Shown here: positions 38,074-55,884 of the stretch, piece by piece
Numbering within the stretch: the first letter of the stretch is position 1
Layout: every line of letters begins with the position of its first letter
From: Eriocheir sinensis
Lineage: Eukaryota > Arthropoda > Malacostraca > Decapoda > Varunidae
Direction of reading: 5' to 3'
NCBI RefSeq assembly: GCF_024679095.1
Contig: NW_026111763.1
Coordinates: forward strand, 270,001-334,000
DNA: 64,000 nucleotides
Program-made: the position numbers and the translations under genes
Notes under the pieces: generated by a model
What the model was told of the DNA's origin: nothing
Database searches by the model: none
What the model saw: only the letters and a program-made list of their open reading frames with translations

Positions 38074-38196
38074 TATGAAGTTCTTCCTTGCTTGGACGCT
38101 CGTCATCATCCTGGGGATGATGGCCGGTCAGCCGGACAGCCGGTCAGCCGGTCAGCCAGCCGGCCAGCAGCTGGGTAGGCGGTGGCGTAGGTGGTA
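38074..38196 (+). CDS. Signal-peptide-like ORF start, left palindrome arm, copy 2
   Basis: ATG at 38,074 opens MKFFLAWTLVIILGMMAG then QPDSRSAGQPAGQQLG before entering the SINE. It is intact here, unlike copy 1. It points away from the repeat-protein locus, so by itself it is probably a by-product of the inverted duplication. Confidence 0.3.
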
Positions 38197-38547
38197 GCGT
38201 ACTGGGCTCACATTCACCGCGTGATGGACGACGCGGGTTCGAATCCCCACGCTACCACTCGGATTTTTCAGTCACCGCCGAGTGGCTTAAAACTACCCAC
38301 ATGCTGTCCTGAAGACCACCCATCAACCCGGACTCTAGAGGAAGCCGTCCAAGCGAATCAAGAACGAGTTCCGGGGGGCAGCATGAGCCAATGCAAGATG
38401 GCGCCACTATAAAACACTCGCCTGCGCCAGAACGGGCTGGGCCGACCATCAGGCCCCACCTGGAAGAAGCCTTGGGCCGACCATCAGGCCCCACCGGGAA
38501 GATGCCTACCGGCGCAATAGGCAACAACGTAAAAAAAAAAAAAAAAA
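38174..38547 (+). mobile_element. tRNA-derived SINE inside the palindrome, copy 2
   Basis: Same element as 12,496-12,860, with a 17-base pure A tail. The B box GGTTCGAATCC is at about 38,237. Flanking direct repeats cannot be told from the palindromic tips, both of which contain CCGGCCAGC. Confidence 0.87.
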
Positions 38548-38559
38548 CCTCCGGCCAGC

Positions 38560-38664
38560 TGCTGGCCGGCTGGCTATTTCAGCTGACCGGCTGTCCGGCT
38601 GACCGGCCATCATCCCCAGGATGATGACGAGCGTCCAAGCAAGGAAGAACTTCATAGTTGTTGC
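38560..38664 (-). CDS. Signal-peptide-like ORF start, right palindrome arm, copy 2 (candidate first exon)
   Basis: Minus-strand ATG near 38,655 gives the same 18-residue hydrophobic leader followed by QPDSRSAE. Correct orientation and about 0.85 kb upstream of the repeat exon. A donor candidate GGAG|GTTTTT lies at the SINE poly(A) edge. An upstream open frame exists but is partly (CA)n. Role inferred only. Confidence 0.35.
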
Positions 38665-38840
38665 TTGTGAGATGATATTAAAAATAATTACGGTTTCGTG
38701 GCAGAAAACAGCTTTCGTCAGCTCAGGGATTGAAAACAGAATGGCCTCCGGAACGCCGACGGGCAGGGAGAAAAATCCTCTCGGGTCTTCCTCCGCCGTA
38801 GGATCCGTTTTTGTAGAACAGGGAGAGTCGAACGAAAGAA

Positions 38841-38875
<35 letters not shown>

Positions 38876-38899
38876 CGGCGAGGAATTGTGATATGGTTT

Positions 38900-39015
<116 letters not shown>

Positions 39016-39105
39016 AAGGAGGATGCGAGGTTCAGGGGTCCGGTACAAGGATGCTTATCGTCACTTCACTTGGAGCTTTCCCCTTTCCCCTTCCCGCTGT
39101 ACCAT

Positions 39106-39109
<4 letters not shown>

Positions 39110-39188
<79 letters not shown>
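39110..39188. repeat. (TA)n microsatellite, copy 2
   Basis: About 39 TA units abutting the LINE A fragment. Confidence 0.97.
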
Positions 39189-40163
<975 letters not shown>

Positions 40164-40639
40164 TTCTCCTTCCTTTCGCTCATTTCCTTGCATTTCTTTG
40201 CCTCGTTCCTTCTCATAGCTGTGTTTTTATTCATCTTTCACCCTTATCTTACTCATCACACTAACTATATTCTTTTCTCTCTCCTCCCGTCCTACCAATG
40301 AAGAGTTATAAAGACTACGTGTAGGAACAGACGACATAATTGCTCTTTCGCATAGTACACTGGTAGAGGTTCTGTTCGTCCCAAACTACTTTTTTAGCTG
40401 GAGTGTTTCAAAGTCCATTTCGTAATGTGTGTTCTTCCAATTGCTGCGATTTGCTCTTTGTTAGGAAGCTTTGTGACATGGTCGGAAGGTAAGAGGAAAA
40501 TTATCTGTATCTATCTATCTATCTATCTATAATTGGGGCATACGCTGTAGCTGCTCGCTGAAGTTAGGGTTGATTGAAGGTCTGGGGTCGCTTCCCGCAT
40601 CAGGAGAGTCACTACATTGTGCGTGGCGGGTAACGGTAA

Positions 40640-41393
40640 CACGAGGCCAGGATCTAACCTTCCTCACTCGACCTCCTTCCCTCTACCGTCCACAAGTCTT
40701 CCTCCCTTTCTCCCTTTCTCAGGTCTTCCTCACTCTCCCTCCTTCCCTCTACCCTCCCCAAGTCTTCCTCACTCTCTCCCTTTCTCAAGTCTTCCTCACT
40801 CTCCCTCCTTCCCTCTCTCACCTTCCCTAGTCTTCCTCACTCTCTCCCTTTCTCAAGTCTTCCTCACTCTCTCCCTTTCTCAAGTCTTCCTCACTCTCTC
40901 CCTTTCTCAAGTCTTCATCACTCTCCCTCCTTCCCTCTCTCACCTTCCCTAGTCTTCCTCACTCTCTCCCTTTCTCAGGTCTTCCTCCTCTCCCTCCTTC
41001 CTTCTACCCTCCCCAAGTCTTCCTCCCTCTCTCCCTTTCTCAGGTCTTCCTCACTCAACCTCCTTCCCTCTACCGTCCCAAGTCTTCCTCCTCTCTCCCT
41101 TTCTCAAGTCTTCCTCTCCCTCCTTCCCTCTCTCACCTTCCTAGTCTTCCTCCTCTCTCTCTCCCTTTCTCAAGTCTTCCTCACTCTCCCTCCTTCACTC
41201 TACACTCCCCAAGTCTTAATCACTCTCTCCCTTTCTCAAGTCTTCCTCTCTCTCTCTCTCTCCCTTTCTCAAGTCTTCCTCTCTCTCCTCATTCCTCTCT
41301 CTCACCTTCCCAAGCCTTCCTCACTCTCTCTCCTTCCTCTCTCCCTCTCTCCTAACCTTCCTCGTCCTCTCCCTCGTCCCTCCCCTAACCTAC

Positions 41394-41394
<1 letters not shown>
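40640..41394. repeat. CTTCCTCACTCTC minisatellite, copy 2
   Basis: About 750 bases of the 27/39-base unit array. It is longer than in copy 3 and is followed by C/T-rich DNA and (CT)n. Confidence 0.85.
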
Positions 41395-41766
<372 letters not shown>

Positions 41767-41929
41767 AATAGTAGGTGCAGCTGTGTCAAGTTATCAGGCC
41801 GCCGGGGATCGCAACCTCCTCCTTGTAATTGCCGGCGAGACAGATGCGCCCAGACAGCCCCGAGCTTCCATTTCTCTCCCCTGATGTGACTTCGCGATGA
41901 GAGAAGATCCGTGTACAGACTCATCTCGG

Positions 41930-42480
41930 CATCTCATCTTGTATTCTTTTTTCCTCTGTTTTTCTTGTCCTTTAAACTATTCTTTGGTTTTCTTACTAAT
42001 ATTTTTTCTTCAAACCTACTTCTATTCTTCCCCTTCTTTTTTCCATTCACTCATCTTTTTTTCCTCTTTTTCCTTGTCCTTTAAACTATTCTTTGCTTTT
42101 GTGATTATTTTTTTTATACCTACTTCTATTCTTCCCCTATTTGTCTTCTCTGCTTCTTTTTTCCCATTCTCTCATCTCCTTTTTTTTCATCTTTTTCTTT
42201 GTCTTTTTAACTAATCTTTGCTTTTGTGATTATTTTTTTTATACCTACTTCTATTCTTCCCCTATTTGTCTTCTCTGCTTCTTTTTTTCCATTCTCTCAT
42301 CTCCTTTTTTTCCCTCTTTTTCCTTGTCCTTTTAACTAATCTTTGCTTTTCTATTTTTTTTGTCTTCATATCTGTTACTATTCTTCTCCTATTTGTCTTC
42401 TCTGCTTTTTTTTCCATTCTCTCATCTCCTTGTTTTTCCCTCTTTTTCCTTGTCCTTTAAACTCCTCTTTGCTTTTCTGA
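41930..42480. repeat. 125 bp tandem repeat, copy 2
   Basis: Four to five units, one fewer than in copy 1. Pyrimidine-rich spacer without a gene continues to about 43,110. Confidence 0.82.
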
Positions 42481-43110
42481 CTAATCATTTTTTTCCTCAT
42501 GCCTGTTACTGTTTTTCCCTCTGTTTATCTTTTCTGCCTTTCTTTCCCATTCTCTCTTTCGTTTGTCTTTCTTTTTCTTACTCTTTTTCTTTTCTTTCTA
42601 TTTTTTGTTCCTTTTCTATTCCTTTCCTGGTTATAAAGTCATTTCTTACTCTCTTTTCCTCCTTTACTTTGCTCGGGTTTCCTCTTCCATCTCCTTTTCT
42701 TTTCCTTTTTTCTTCCCCTCTCTGTTTTATCTATATTAATCTTCTCCATTCATCTCCTTTTTCATCTTTCTTATCTTCTTTACTCTTCTTTTTCCTTATC
42801 CTTTTCTTGCTTATCTTCAACGTTCATCTTATACTTTATCTCCTCCATTCATCTTATTTTCTTACTCGTCTTTTTCTTATTTTTCTTTATCCTTCTCGTG
42901 CCCCCATTCATCTTTCTTTCTTTTTATCTTTTTTTTTCGTCACCTCTCTTGCTCATTTTCAACATTTCTGCTATGATTTATCTCCTCCGTTTATCTTTCA
43001 TTCCTCTCTTATCTTTTCTTTTATCTTCTCGTTTCTTCCTCTTCTATCTTTCTCCTCTTCTAGACAATGCTTAAATATTTACACTCATCCCTATAACACT
43101 TTTTTTTTGT

Positions 43111-44444
<1,334 letters not shown>

Positions 44445-44845
44445 AAATTTTCCTCCACTTCCAGCCATCTTGACACCCATTTTCTTCCTCCTCCACCTAT
44501 CTTCACTATCTTTTTAGTCTACCTGTATTTTTTTGCTGTTTTCCTTCTTTAAAATTTCCTCTTCCACTTCCAACCTTTTTCACCTTCATTTTCCTCATTC
44601 ATTTTCCTCCACTTCCAACCCTCCTCACCCTCATTTTCCTCCACCTCCAGCCTTCCTCACCCTCATTTTCCTCCACCTCCAGCCTTCCTCACCCTCATTT
44701 TCCTCCACCTCCAACCTTCCTCACCCTCATTTTCCTCCACTCCCAATCTTCCTCACCTCATTTTCTTCCACTGCCACCCTTTCCTCATCCCCCTCTTCTT
44801 CCTCCTCAACCTTTCTTCACTCCCCATTTTCTTCACCCCTTTCCC
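44445..44845. repeat. 32 bp minisatellite, copy 2
   Basis: TTTTCCTCCACCTCCAGCC-type units, more regular than in copy 1. Unique segment with ATGGCACCA phrases follows to 45,174. Confidence 0.8.
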
Positions 44846-45169
44846 AGTGAGGGGCATCGGGCAGTGTCATCCCCTTCCCTCATGGCACCATAATGGCACC
44901 CAATTACCTGCTACCACATGAAATGGCACCATGATTCCCTTAGGATTAGTGCCAGGAGGGGAGAGAGGGAGAGAGATAGAAGGACGGAGTGCCAAAAGTG
45001 GAGAGGGAGAGAGGTGGAGGAGGAGGGAAGGGAAGGTGGGAGGAAGAGTTGAGGAGGTTTCGGTTAGGGGAAGGATGTGTTGGTTGAGGTGAAGAGGAGG
45101 AGGAAGAGGAGGAAGAGGAGGAGGAAGAGGAAGGAGGTCGGTGGGAACGGAAGAAAGGACGCAGGGAAC

Positions 45170-45174
<5 letters not shown>

Positions 45175-45260
<86 letters not shown>

Positions 45261-45342
45261 TCACTGACTGTAGAGATCAAGTTACAGACACAGTATTTAC
45301 ACACACACATACATACATACATACACACATACATACATACAT
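45175..45342. repeat. (GA)n and (CATA)n, copy 2 (empty LINE A site)
   Basis: GA 45,175-45,257 continuing straight into CTTTCACTGACTG, with no LINE. It is the pre-insertion form of the site occupied in copy 1 at 21,654-24,965. CATA run at 45,300-45,342. Confidence 0.93.
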
Positions 45343-47436
<2,094 letters not shown>

Positions 47437-47473
<37 letters not shown>

Positions 47474-47492
47474 GCTACTACTACTACTACTA
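47437..47492. repeat. (ACT)n microsatellite, copy 3
   Basis: About 18 triplets with the shared GCT interruption. Confidence 0.97.
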
Positions 47493-47854
47493 TTTTTTTT
47501 TAATACGTACCCATATCGAGTGTCAAACAGATGAGCAGATATGAAGTAGAGGAGGAGAAGGAGTAGGAGGAGGAAGAAGAGGAGAAAGAGAGAAAGTAAG
47601 ATAGACAATGACAACGACGAGGAGAACGAGGAGAAAGAGGAGAAGGCGAGAAGAGAAAAAAAGGAGGAAGAGAACTAAAAGCCAGATAAAAAAGGAGGAA
47701 CACGACTAAGAGGAAGAGAAAAAAAGGAGGAGGACAAAGAAAACAGAAGAAAAGAAAACGAGATGAGGATGAGGTCTGAGTCGGACTCTTACACCTGTTA
47801 ATTATGAGTAACAAGAGTCCTCAGGTAAAGACATACACAGGTGGGCTGGAGGGT

Positions 47855-47857
<3 letters not shown>

Positions 47858-47912
<55 letters not shown>

Positions 47913-47978
47913 TCGAGCCTGTCTTAAGAGGAAAACAAACATTACAAACAGGTGAGTATGAGAGAGAGAGAGAGAGAA
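47858..47978. repeat. (AC)n and short (GA)n, copy 3
   Basis: AC 47,858-47,910, unique DNA, GA 47,961-47,977. The conserved unique block without a gene follows to 48,490. Confidence 0.95.
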
Positions 47979-48490
47979 TTATAATTATGCGCTTTCTCTA
48001 TAAAAAAAATCGCTAAATAGTCATAGATAGTCATGGAATATATCAATTAAATGAGAGCGTCCATAACATAGTGGTGTAGTGAAGAACATTGTTGATTCAC
48101 CCTCCCACAAAAAAATAATAAATAAATAAATAAAAATAAAAAAAAGTGTCAGGTGTAGTCGATCAGGTCCACAGGTGAGTAAATAATTAAAGGTACCAAT
48201 AAATACTCACACCTGCAGTCTGATACACGATACGAGAGGTCATTAATACCCTTCCTTGTGACTTACTTAATGAAGAAGGCAAATCATATACACTTCAAGT
48301 CAAAAATAAAGTTCATTAAGAAGTTATACACGAATACTAATGACGTTGATTGGTGAATGAGTTAAATAGAAAATTACTGAATATTTGACGCTATTCGCGT
48401 TGCTTATTAAGAGCTGGAAAAGAAGTGCATGAATGTTAATAAACGTGCGAGGATAAATAAATGAGATGATTAACGAATTGATGACCTGAC

Positions 48491-48949
48491 CTCCACCTCC
48501 TCCTCCTCCTCTTGCTTCACTTCCTCTTCCTCCTCCTCCTCCTCCTGCTTCACTTCCTCCTCCTCCTCCTCCTGCTTCCTCCTCCTCCTCCCACTGCTTC
48601 AAGTCCTCCTCCTCCTCCTCCTCCTCCTCCTCCTCCTCCTCCTCCTCCTCCTGCTTCAATTCTTCCTCCTCCTCCTCCTCCTCCTCCTCCTCCTGCTCTA
48701 CTTCTTCCTCCTCCTCCTCCTCCTCCTCCTCCTCCTCCTCCTTCAATTCCTCCTCCTCCTCCTCCTCCTTCTCCTGCTTAAATTCTTCCTCCTCCTCCTC
48801 TTCCTCCTGCTCTACTTCTTCCTCCTCCTCCTCCTCCTCCTGCTTCAATTCCTCCTCCTCCTCCACCTCCTCCTCCTTTTCCTGCTTCAATTCTTCTTCC
48901 TCCTCCTCCTCCTCCTCCTCCTGCTCTACTTCTTCCTCCTCCTCCTCCA
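48491..48949. repeat. CTC-rich VNTR, copy 3
   Basis: About 460 bases with longer pure CTC runs than the other copies and a CCCACTGCTTCAAG variant. The twofold module and unique DNA follow to 49,391. Confidence 0.9.
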
Positions 48950-49387
48950 CTTACAATTAATATATACCTTCAACCTCAGCCCTCAACCCTCCCCTTCCCT
49001 CTTCATCCCCTTACCTTATCTCCCTTTTTTCGGACGGATAGAAAGTAATATACCTTCAACCTCAGTCCCCATACCCCCCCTTCCCTTTTTCATCCCCTTA
49101 CCTTACCTCCCTTTTTTCGTACGTACAGAAAGTATAAAAGAAAACGCACGTGAATGATAACTTTCGGGTTCATAAAAGAGTAGGACATGAAATCTACTCT
49201 CCAAGAACAAAAATAAATGAATAAGCAATTAAATAAATACACAGATAAATAAGTGAGCTCTTGGAAAGGTCACGTACTCTCCCGCATCCCCAAGCGCTTG
49301 AACACGGAAAAAAAAACACTTGCCACTCGTGAATTAAGTATGACAAGTCTACCTGGAACTGATTATAATTAATGAGGGAACAAATAT

Positions 49388-49391
<4 letters not shown>

Positions 49392-49452
<61 letters not shown>
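49392..49452. repeat. (GT)n microsatellite, copy 3
   Basis: About 30 GT units. Confidence 0.97.
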
Positions 49453-49456
<4 letters not shown>

Positions 49457-49511
49457 ATGAATGGTTCAAGATCACATACATTAATTAAAAACAGGAAAAT
49501 AAAGCAAGCAC

Positions 49512-49632
49512 AGCTGGCGCTACTATAAAAATTGCCTGCGCCTATGACGGGCTTGGGCCAACAATCTGGACCCTGAAGAAAGCCTACCGGCGCTATAGGC
49601 AGGTATGTAAAAATAAATAAATAAATAAATAG
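49512..49632 (+). mobile_element. 5'-truncated SINE, copy 3
   Basis: Counterpart of 4,031-4,150, with four TAAA units like copy 1. The A-rich triplicated module follows at 49,684-49,922. Confidence 0.75.
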
Positions 49633-50108
49633 ATAAAAAAAGACGAAAATGCTATAAAAAAGGGCTGAAAAATAAAAAATAAAAAAAGTTGCAAAGAAAG
49701 ATAATAATTAAAAGAAAATATAGATAAAGATGATGTAATAAGAAAAGAAAAATAGAAATATCGTCAAAAAAAAGTTGTAAAGGAAAACAATAACTGAAAA
49801 AAATACAGATGAAGAAAATGTAAAAAAAAAAAGAAATAGAAATATCGTAAAAAAAAAAATTGCAAAGGAGAATAATAACTGAAAAAAATTTTGAAAAAAA
49901 AATTAGAAATAGAAATATCGTCACACACACAAAAAATAATAAAGTTAAAGTGATGCTCCAGTTTCTCTTCCCCTTGGCACGTTTCCTTGAGGCAGAGAGA
50001 GAGGCATTCCAGGGCTTGAGTAGTTGTCGTGAATTATGAAAGACTCGCAAACCAACCGTGGGAAAAGAATTATTACTGGCAAGGCATTTGGTGTTTATGG
50101 GGAAGGGA

Positions 50109-50392
<284 letters not shown>

Positions 50393-50609
50393 CCCCCCCC
50401 CAACACACAAAACCAATACCATACAAGGAGTGTGACATTGTAAGTAAAGGAAAGGAATTGAAGAGGAAAAAAGGGGAGTGAGAATAGGAGCGAGGGGGGG
50501 GTGTTGTTGTTGTTGTTGTAGAGAACATAAGAACATAAGAACGCAGGAGTCTGCAAGAGGCCGGTAGGCCTGTACGGGGCAGCTCCTTTGACCCTAAGCT
50601 CCCGTGTAT

Positions 50610-53501
50610 CTAACCCCACCTAATATCGCTGTCCATGAATTTATCTAGTCTATTTTTGAATGTGACAATTGTATTGGCACTCACCACATGACTGCTAAGC
50701 CTATTCCACTCATCCACCACCCTGTTAGTAAACCAATTTTGCCTATGTCCCTGTTGAATCTGAATTTATCCAGTTTAAACCCGTTACTTCGTGTCCTACC
50801 GGTTCTCTTACCAACAAAACCTTATGAATGTCTCCCTTATTAAAGCTCTTCATCCATTTATAAACCTCGATCATGTCTCCACGCACCTTCGCCTTTCTAG
50901 AGAATGCAAGTTTAACTGTTTGAGTCTTTCCTCGTATGGCAAGTTTCTCAACCCCTGAATCATCTTAGTCATCCTCCTCTGCACCGATTCTAACATTTTG
51001 ATATCCATTCTATAGTAGGGTGACCAGAACTGAACCGCATAGTCAAGATGAGGTCTAACTAATGCTAAATATAGTTTGAGGAAGACTTCGGGGCTTCTGT
51101 TGCTTACGCTCCTTGAAATAAATCCCAGTACCCTATTAGCTCGATTTCTAGCTTGAATGCATTGTGCCCTTGGACGGAGATCAGAGCTCACTAAGACCCT
51201 AAATCCCTCTCGCACCCAGACCTACTTATGAGAGTGTCATTTAAGCAATAGTTATGTGAGGGTTGTTCCTACCTACACTCAGAATACTGCACTTCCCTAC
51301 ATTGAACTCCATCTGCCATTTATCCGAGTCATATAATCTGTTGAGTTCACCTTGGAGAATACTAGCGTCCTGATCCGACTCAATTACTCTACCGATCTTG
51401 GTATCATCTGCAAATTACTAACATCACTACTAATTCCTGTGTCTAAGTCATTGATATAAATAATAAACAAAAGTGGACCTAATACCGAACCTTGTGGGAC
51501 CCCACTCGTAACACATCCCCAGTCAGATCTTTTACCATTGATTTGCACTCTTTGCTTCCTATTGCTAAGCCACGCCTTGACCCAGTTCAAAACTTTACCC
51601 TCTACTCCGTGAGCCTGTAATTTAAGCAACAGTCGTTGGTGAGGAACTTTGTCAAACGCTTTACTAAAATCAAGATAGATTACATCATAATTTTCATCTC
51701 TGTCAACCGCCTCAAATACTTTATTGTAGAAGGACAAGAGATTGGTGAGGCATGACCTACCTTTTGTGAACCCATGCTGCGAGTCGTGAATTAAGCTATG
51801 TTTCTCTAAATGCTCCCGAATGTTCCTGGCTATTATGGACTCCAGCATCTTCCCTATAACCGATGTTAAGCTAATTGGGCGATAGTTTGAAGCAACTGAC
51901 CTGTCCACCTTTTTAAAAATCGGCGTCACATTAGCTACTTTCCATAGGCTCGGCACATAGCCAGTATTTACCGACATCTTAAAGATGTCGGTTAGTGGTC
52001 ACTGATTATATCACCTAACTCCTTTAATACCCTCGGAAATATCCCGTCAGGACCTGGCGACTTGTTCTTCTTAAGCTTATCTATCTCATCCTGAACTACT
52101 TGCCTGGTAATGATTATATCCCTCAATTTATCGCCATCCCGCCCTCGTACACCTGAACTCTTTCCGGTATAGTCGTTCGATCCTCCTGTGTGAATACTGA
52201 AAGGTAGTAGTCGTTCAACAATGTGCTCATATTTTCGTAATTTTCTACTAGCTCCCCTGTGTTTGTTTTCAGCGGTCCAATTTTCTCCCGTGTTTTTGTT
52301 CTATACATCTGAAAGAAGCCCTTAGGATTACTTTTCGCCTCATTTGCTACTTTGATCTCATAGTTCTTTTTTGCTATCCTGGTGTTTATCTTAACTAATC
52401 TAGATAGTTCGACGTACCGGCCCCTGAGATGTGTTTCCCCATTCTTTATTTTCTGATAAATTCCCTTCTTTAGCCCAATCTCGTGTTTTAGTCCAAGAGT
52501 CATCCACTTAGGATCATTGTTTTCTTTTCTAAGTGTTCGCTGTGGTATATGCTGTTCTTGCCCCTCTACTATTACTCTAACTAAATTATTGTAAGACATT
52601 TCTACCTGGTTCTCCTGTCTCTCCAATCCGCAGTTCTGGCCCTCATGAATCCCTAAATTATCCCAGTTTACCCCTTCAAGATGTCTTCGAAGCCCCTCGT
52701 AGTCTGCTCTTCTAAAATCTGGCACTAACACTGGGTTTGGTTCGCGGGTTACCGCCCAGTCTAAGCTAAAATGAACCGTTCTGTGATCACTATTTCCTAA
52801 CTCTCCGCCCACCTCCAACTCACGTAGCAAGTTCCCATTATTGGTTAGGACTAAGTCTAATATGTTATCTCCTCTGGTAGGCTCAGTAACTACCTGCTTA
52901 AGGAAATTATCTTGTATAACTTCAAGAAAGTCCTCGGCTTCCAGGTCACCCACTAGATCTTCCCAGTCTATATTCCTATAATTAAAGTCCCCCATTACGC
53001 AGACATTTCTACTCATACTCGCCCTGCCAATCTCCTGTAGTAATATACTCGTGTCCTGCCTGTTAAGGTTGGGTGGCCTGTACATAACTCCTAGAGTTAG
53101 TTTTTCTTTCCCTTTGTAAACGTCCACCCAAACTGATTCTGAATCCATGTTAGTTTTGACTGAGTTGTTAACTAAACATTTAAGTGAGTCTTTAACATAT
53201 AGCGCAACTCCACCTCCCTTTCTGCCCCTTCTGTCTTTGTGAAACATCTGATAACCCGTTATTTCAAATTCTGATCTAAAATTTCTATTAGCAGAGTCTA
53301 TCCATGTCTCAGTGATCGCTATTATGTCAAAAATTTTTGAACAAGCTTCACACTATAGTAAGACTATCTTGAATCTGAGGCTCCTGCTGTTAGTATAGAA
53401 GATTCTTAGCCCGTCCTCTGTTACTCCCTAGAATTACTTCTAAGCTGCCTGGTTATATTATGAGCTAGATGTCCCTCCATTACTCCTCCCATTGCTCCCA
53501 T
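50610..53501 (-). pseudogene. LINE B ORF2, copy 3, broken
   Basis: The ATG at 53,501 is kept (MGAMGG start), but a TAG near 53,355 interrupts the endonuclease N-terminus. Frame 53,247-52,123 holds the rest of the endonuclease and the linker (374 residues). Frame 51,977-51,384 holds RT blocks with FKKVDRS, YLDFSKAFD and [11 protein letters not shown], and is cut by a one-base loss immediately before the FADD motif. Thumb 51,215-50,871. Confidence 0.85.
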
Positions 53502-53520
53502 TACTCCTCTCCCCCTCGTC

Positions 53521-55158
53521 TATACTAAAAAATCCCTCAGGGTACTAAGTGCTCGGTCAAGGGAGTCTGAGAGCCTCAACACCCTTGAACGTCAAGTGTA
53601 TCCCGTCCCGGGCGTAGAGGGCGTCGTTAAGAAAGAAGAGGTCCCAATTGTCAACGAACAGCCACCCATTGCGCTCGCAATGCGCTGCTAGTCTGCCGTT
53701 TACTGCTATCGCCCAGAACAGCCATCCATTGCCAACGCCCCTCCTCGGCAGGACGCCACAATCTATTGGCGACCCACCAGCGTCTCGTATCCTACCTAAC
53801 AATTCCCTAAAACGCCGGAGAAGGTTCTCGCTTGGCACGAGAAACGTCGTTTCCGCCACAGCTGAGAAAGACAATGGGGTTCGATCCCTCGCTTGCCATA
53901 CACGCCTCAATCCTGTCTGATATATGGCCCACCCTGCCCTGGGAAACACACCTCGTCCTGTTTTTATCCTTGGAGCAAAATACCTGTCAACATAACGAAC
54001 CTGACTATCACCAACAACAAGAACCCGACGGTCGGAAGGGGGCCAGGAGGGTGGGTGAAGGGGGGAGGGAGCAGGAAGGGAGGGAGGGACCTGCTGTGAA
54101 GAACGAGGAGAAATTGTAGAAGAGGTGGAAGGTGGAAAGGGAGGAGGAGGAAGAGGAAGAAGGAGAAAGGAGGGTGAGGTGGTGGAGGGAGGAACGGACG
54201 AGGAGAGGAGGAGGAAGAGGGGAAAGGGAAGGTAAGGGACAGGTGTTGGAGGGAGGGACAGTGAGGAGGCGGAGGACAAGGAGGAGAAAGAGGGAGGAGG
54301 AGGAGGAGGAGAGTGGGCGGGAAGAGGGAGAGGGGGACGGAAGAGGAAGGCGAGGGTGGAGGAGGAGGAAGAAGGAGAAAGGGAGGGTGAGGTGGTGGAG
54401 GGAGGAACGGACGAGGAGAGGGAGGAGGAAGAGGGGGAAAGGGAAGGTAAGGGACAGGTGTTGGAGGGAGGGACGAGCGAGGAGGCGGAGGACAAGGAGG
54501 AGAAAGAGGGGGAGGAGGAGGAGGAGGAGGAGAGTGGACGGGAAGAGGGGAGAGGGTGTCGGAAGAGTAAGGCGAGGTGGAGGAGGAGGGAGGAGGAGGA
54601 GGAGGAGGAGGAGGAGGAGGAGGAGGAAGGAGGTAGGTGAAAGGAGGAGAGTGAGGTGGGGAGGAGGACGGACGAGGAGAGGGAGGAGGAAGAGGGGAAG
54701 GGGAAGGTGAAGGACAGGTGTGGGAGGGAGGGACGAGAAGAGGCGGAGGACAAGGAGGAGAAAGAGAGGAGGAGGAGGAGGAGGGAGGAGGAGGAGGAGG
54801 AGGAGGAGGAGGAGGAGGAGGAGGAGGAGGAGAGGACGAGGAAGAGAAGGAGGGGAGGGAGGAGGGAGGAGGAGGAGGAGGAGGAGGAGGATGGGAGGAG
54901 CTGTGTGGGTGAGGGAGGGGGAGGAGGGAGGAGGACGAGGAGAAGAGGAGGAGGGGAGAGGAGGAGGAGGCGGAGCTTGTTGTTGCTGCACTAACCAGTA
55001 AGTAAGTGTACCTGGGCGGCGAGTCGTAACCCTATTCTCTAAATGATCCTCTGATCATCCTTCTGAGTCTTAACCAAGAACCTACAAACTTCCTTCGAAA
55101 GAAAGTACTGCTTGTCCATGCAGAAGGCCACACCCAGAACAACGCTTGAGGACGTCAT
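53521..55158 (-). pseudogene. LINE B ORF1, copy 3, frameshifted
   Basis: A base is lost right after the ATG at 55,158 and more in the coiled coil. Linker and esterase can be read together in 54,753-53,557: VLVVGDSQVRYVDRYF (block I), a shifted stretch replacing the GGND block, then CGVLPRRG, FVDNWDLFF and ARDGIHLT. Several substitutions (SEN for SED, FLND for FGND) are unique to this copy. Confidence 0.85.
54040..54975 (-). repeat. ORF1 Ser/Pro linker minisatellite, copy 3
   Basis: About 935 bases, with an expanded pure GGA run at 54,770-54,835 not seen in copy 1 or 2. Confidence 0.8.
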
Positions 55159-55498
55159 GGTGAAGATATGGGCGAGGCAAGACGGAAACAATTAGGCGCG
55201 TTAAGACGATAACAAAGTACGCAGCTGCGGTGAGGTCGTCAGGTCAAAAATGTGTATCTAGGAAAACAAACCAACATGTGTGTTCCTATGTAGCTGCCGC
55301 GGGGCCATTGAATCACAGTGGGCGCGGGGAGGAGGCTTGTGTGCGTGTGGGGAGGGGCGTGGGAGAGAGGGTAGGAGAGGAAAAAGAGGAGGAGGAGGAG
55401 AAGGTCAGGTTAGGAGAGAATGGGATTGTGTTGGAGCGGAGAAAAATTGGTTTAAAAAAGGAAAGATAAATGATGGTATAGGAAAGTAATCGGAAATG

Positions 55499-55619
<121 letters not shown>

Positions 55620-55744
55620 GCTCATATTTTCTCATCCCTTTTATAGCTTTTCCACGTTCTTATCTTATCAATATTGTTTGTGTATTATCCTCATCCAAAC
55701 TGTTTCTGCTTTGCTTGTTGTATCACGCACGCTTATGCTTTCTT

Positions 55745-55884
<140 letters not shown>

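Larger units (their letters stand above)
37806..38890. repeat. SINE-centred palindrome, copy 2
   Basis: Arms 37,806-38,173 and 38,548-38,890 are reverse complements over their whole length, including the outermost CACAATTCCTCGCCGTCG. (GT)n is 37,827-37,887 in the left arm and (AC)n 38,844-38,873 in the right. The tips are CCGGTCAGC-type repeats; the right tip has a 9-base change (TATTTCAG) relative to the left. The left arm reaches the first codons of the repeat-protein exon. Confidence 0.88.
50521..55195 (-). mobile_element. LINE B, copy 3
   Basis: Same insertion as the other two copies, with two terminal octamers. Both ORFs are broken. Confidence 0.9.
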
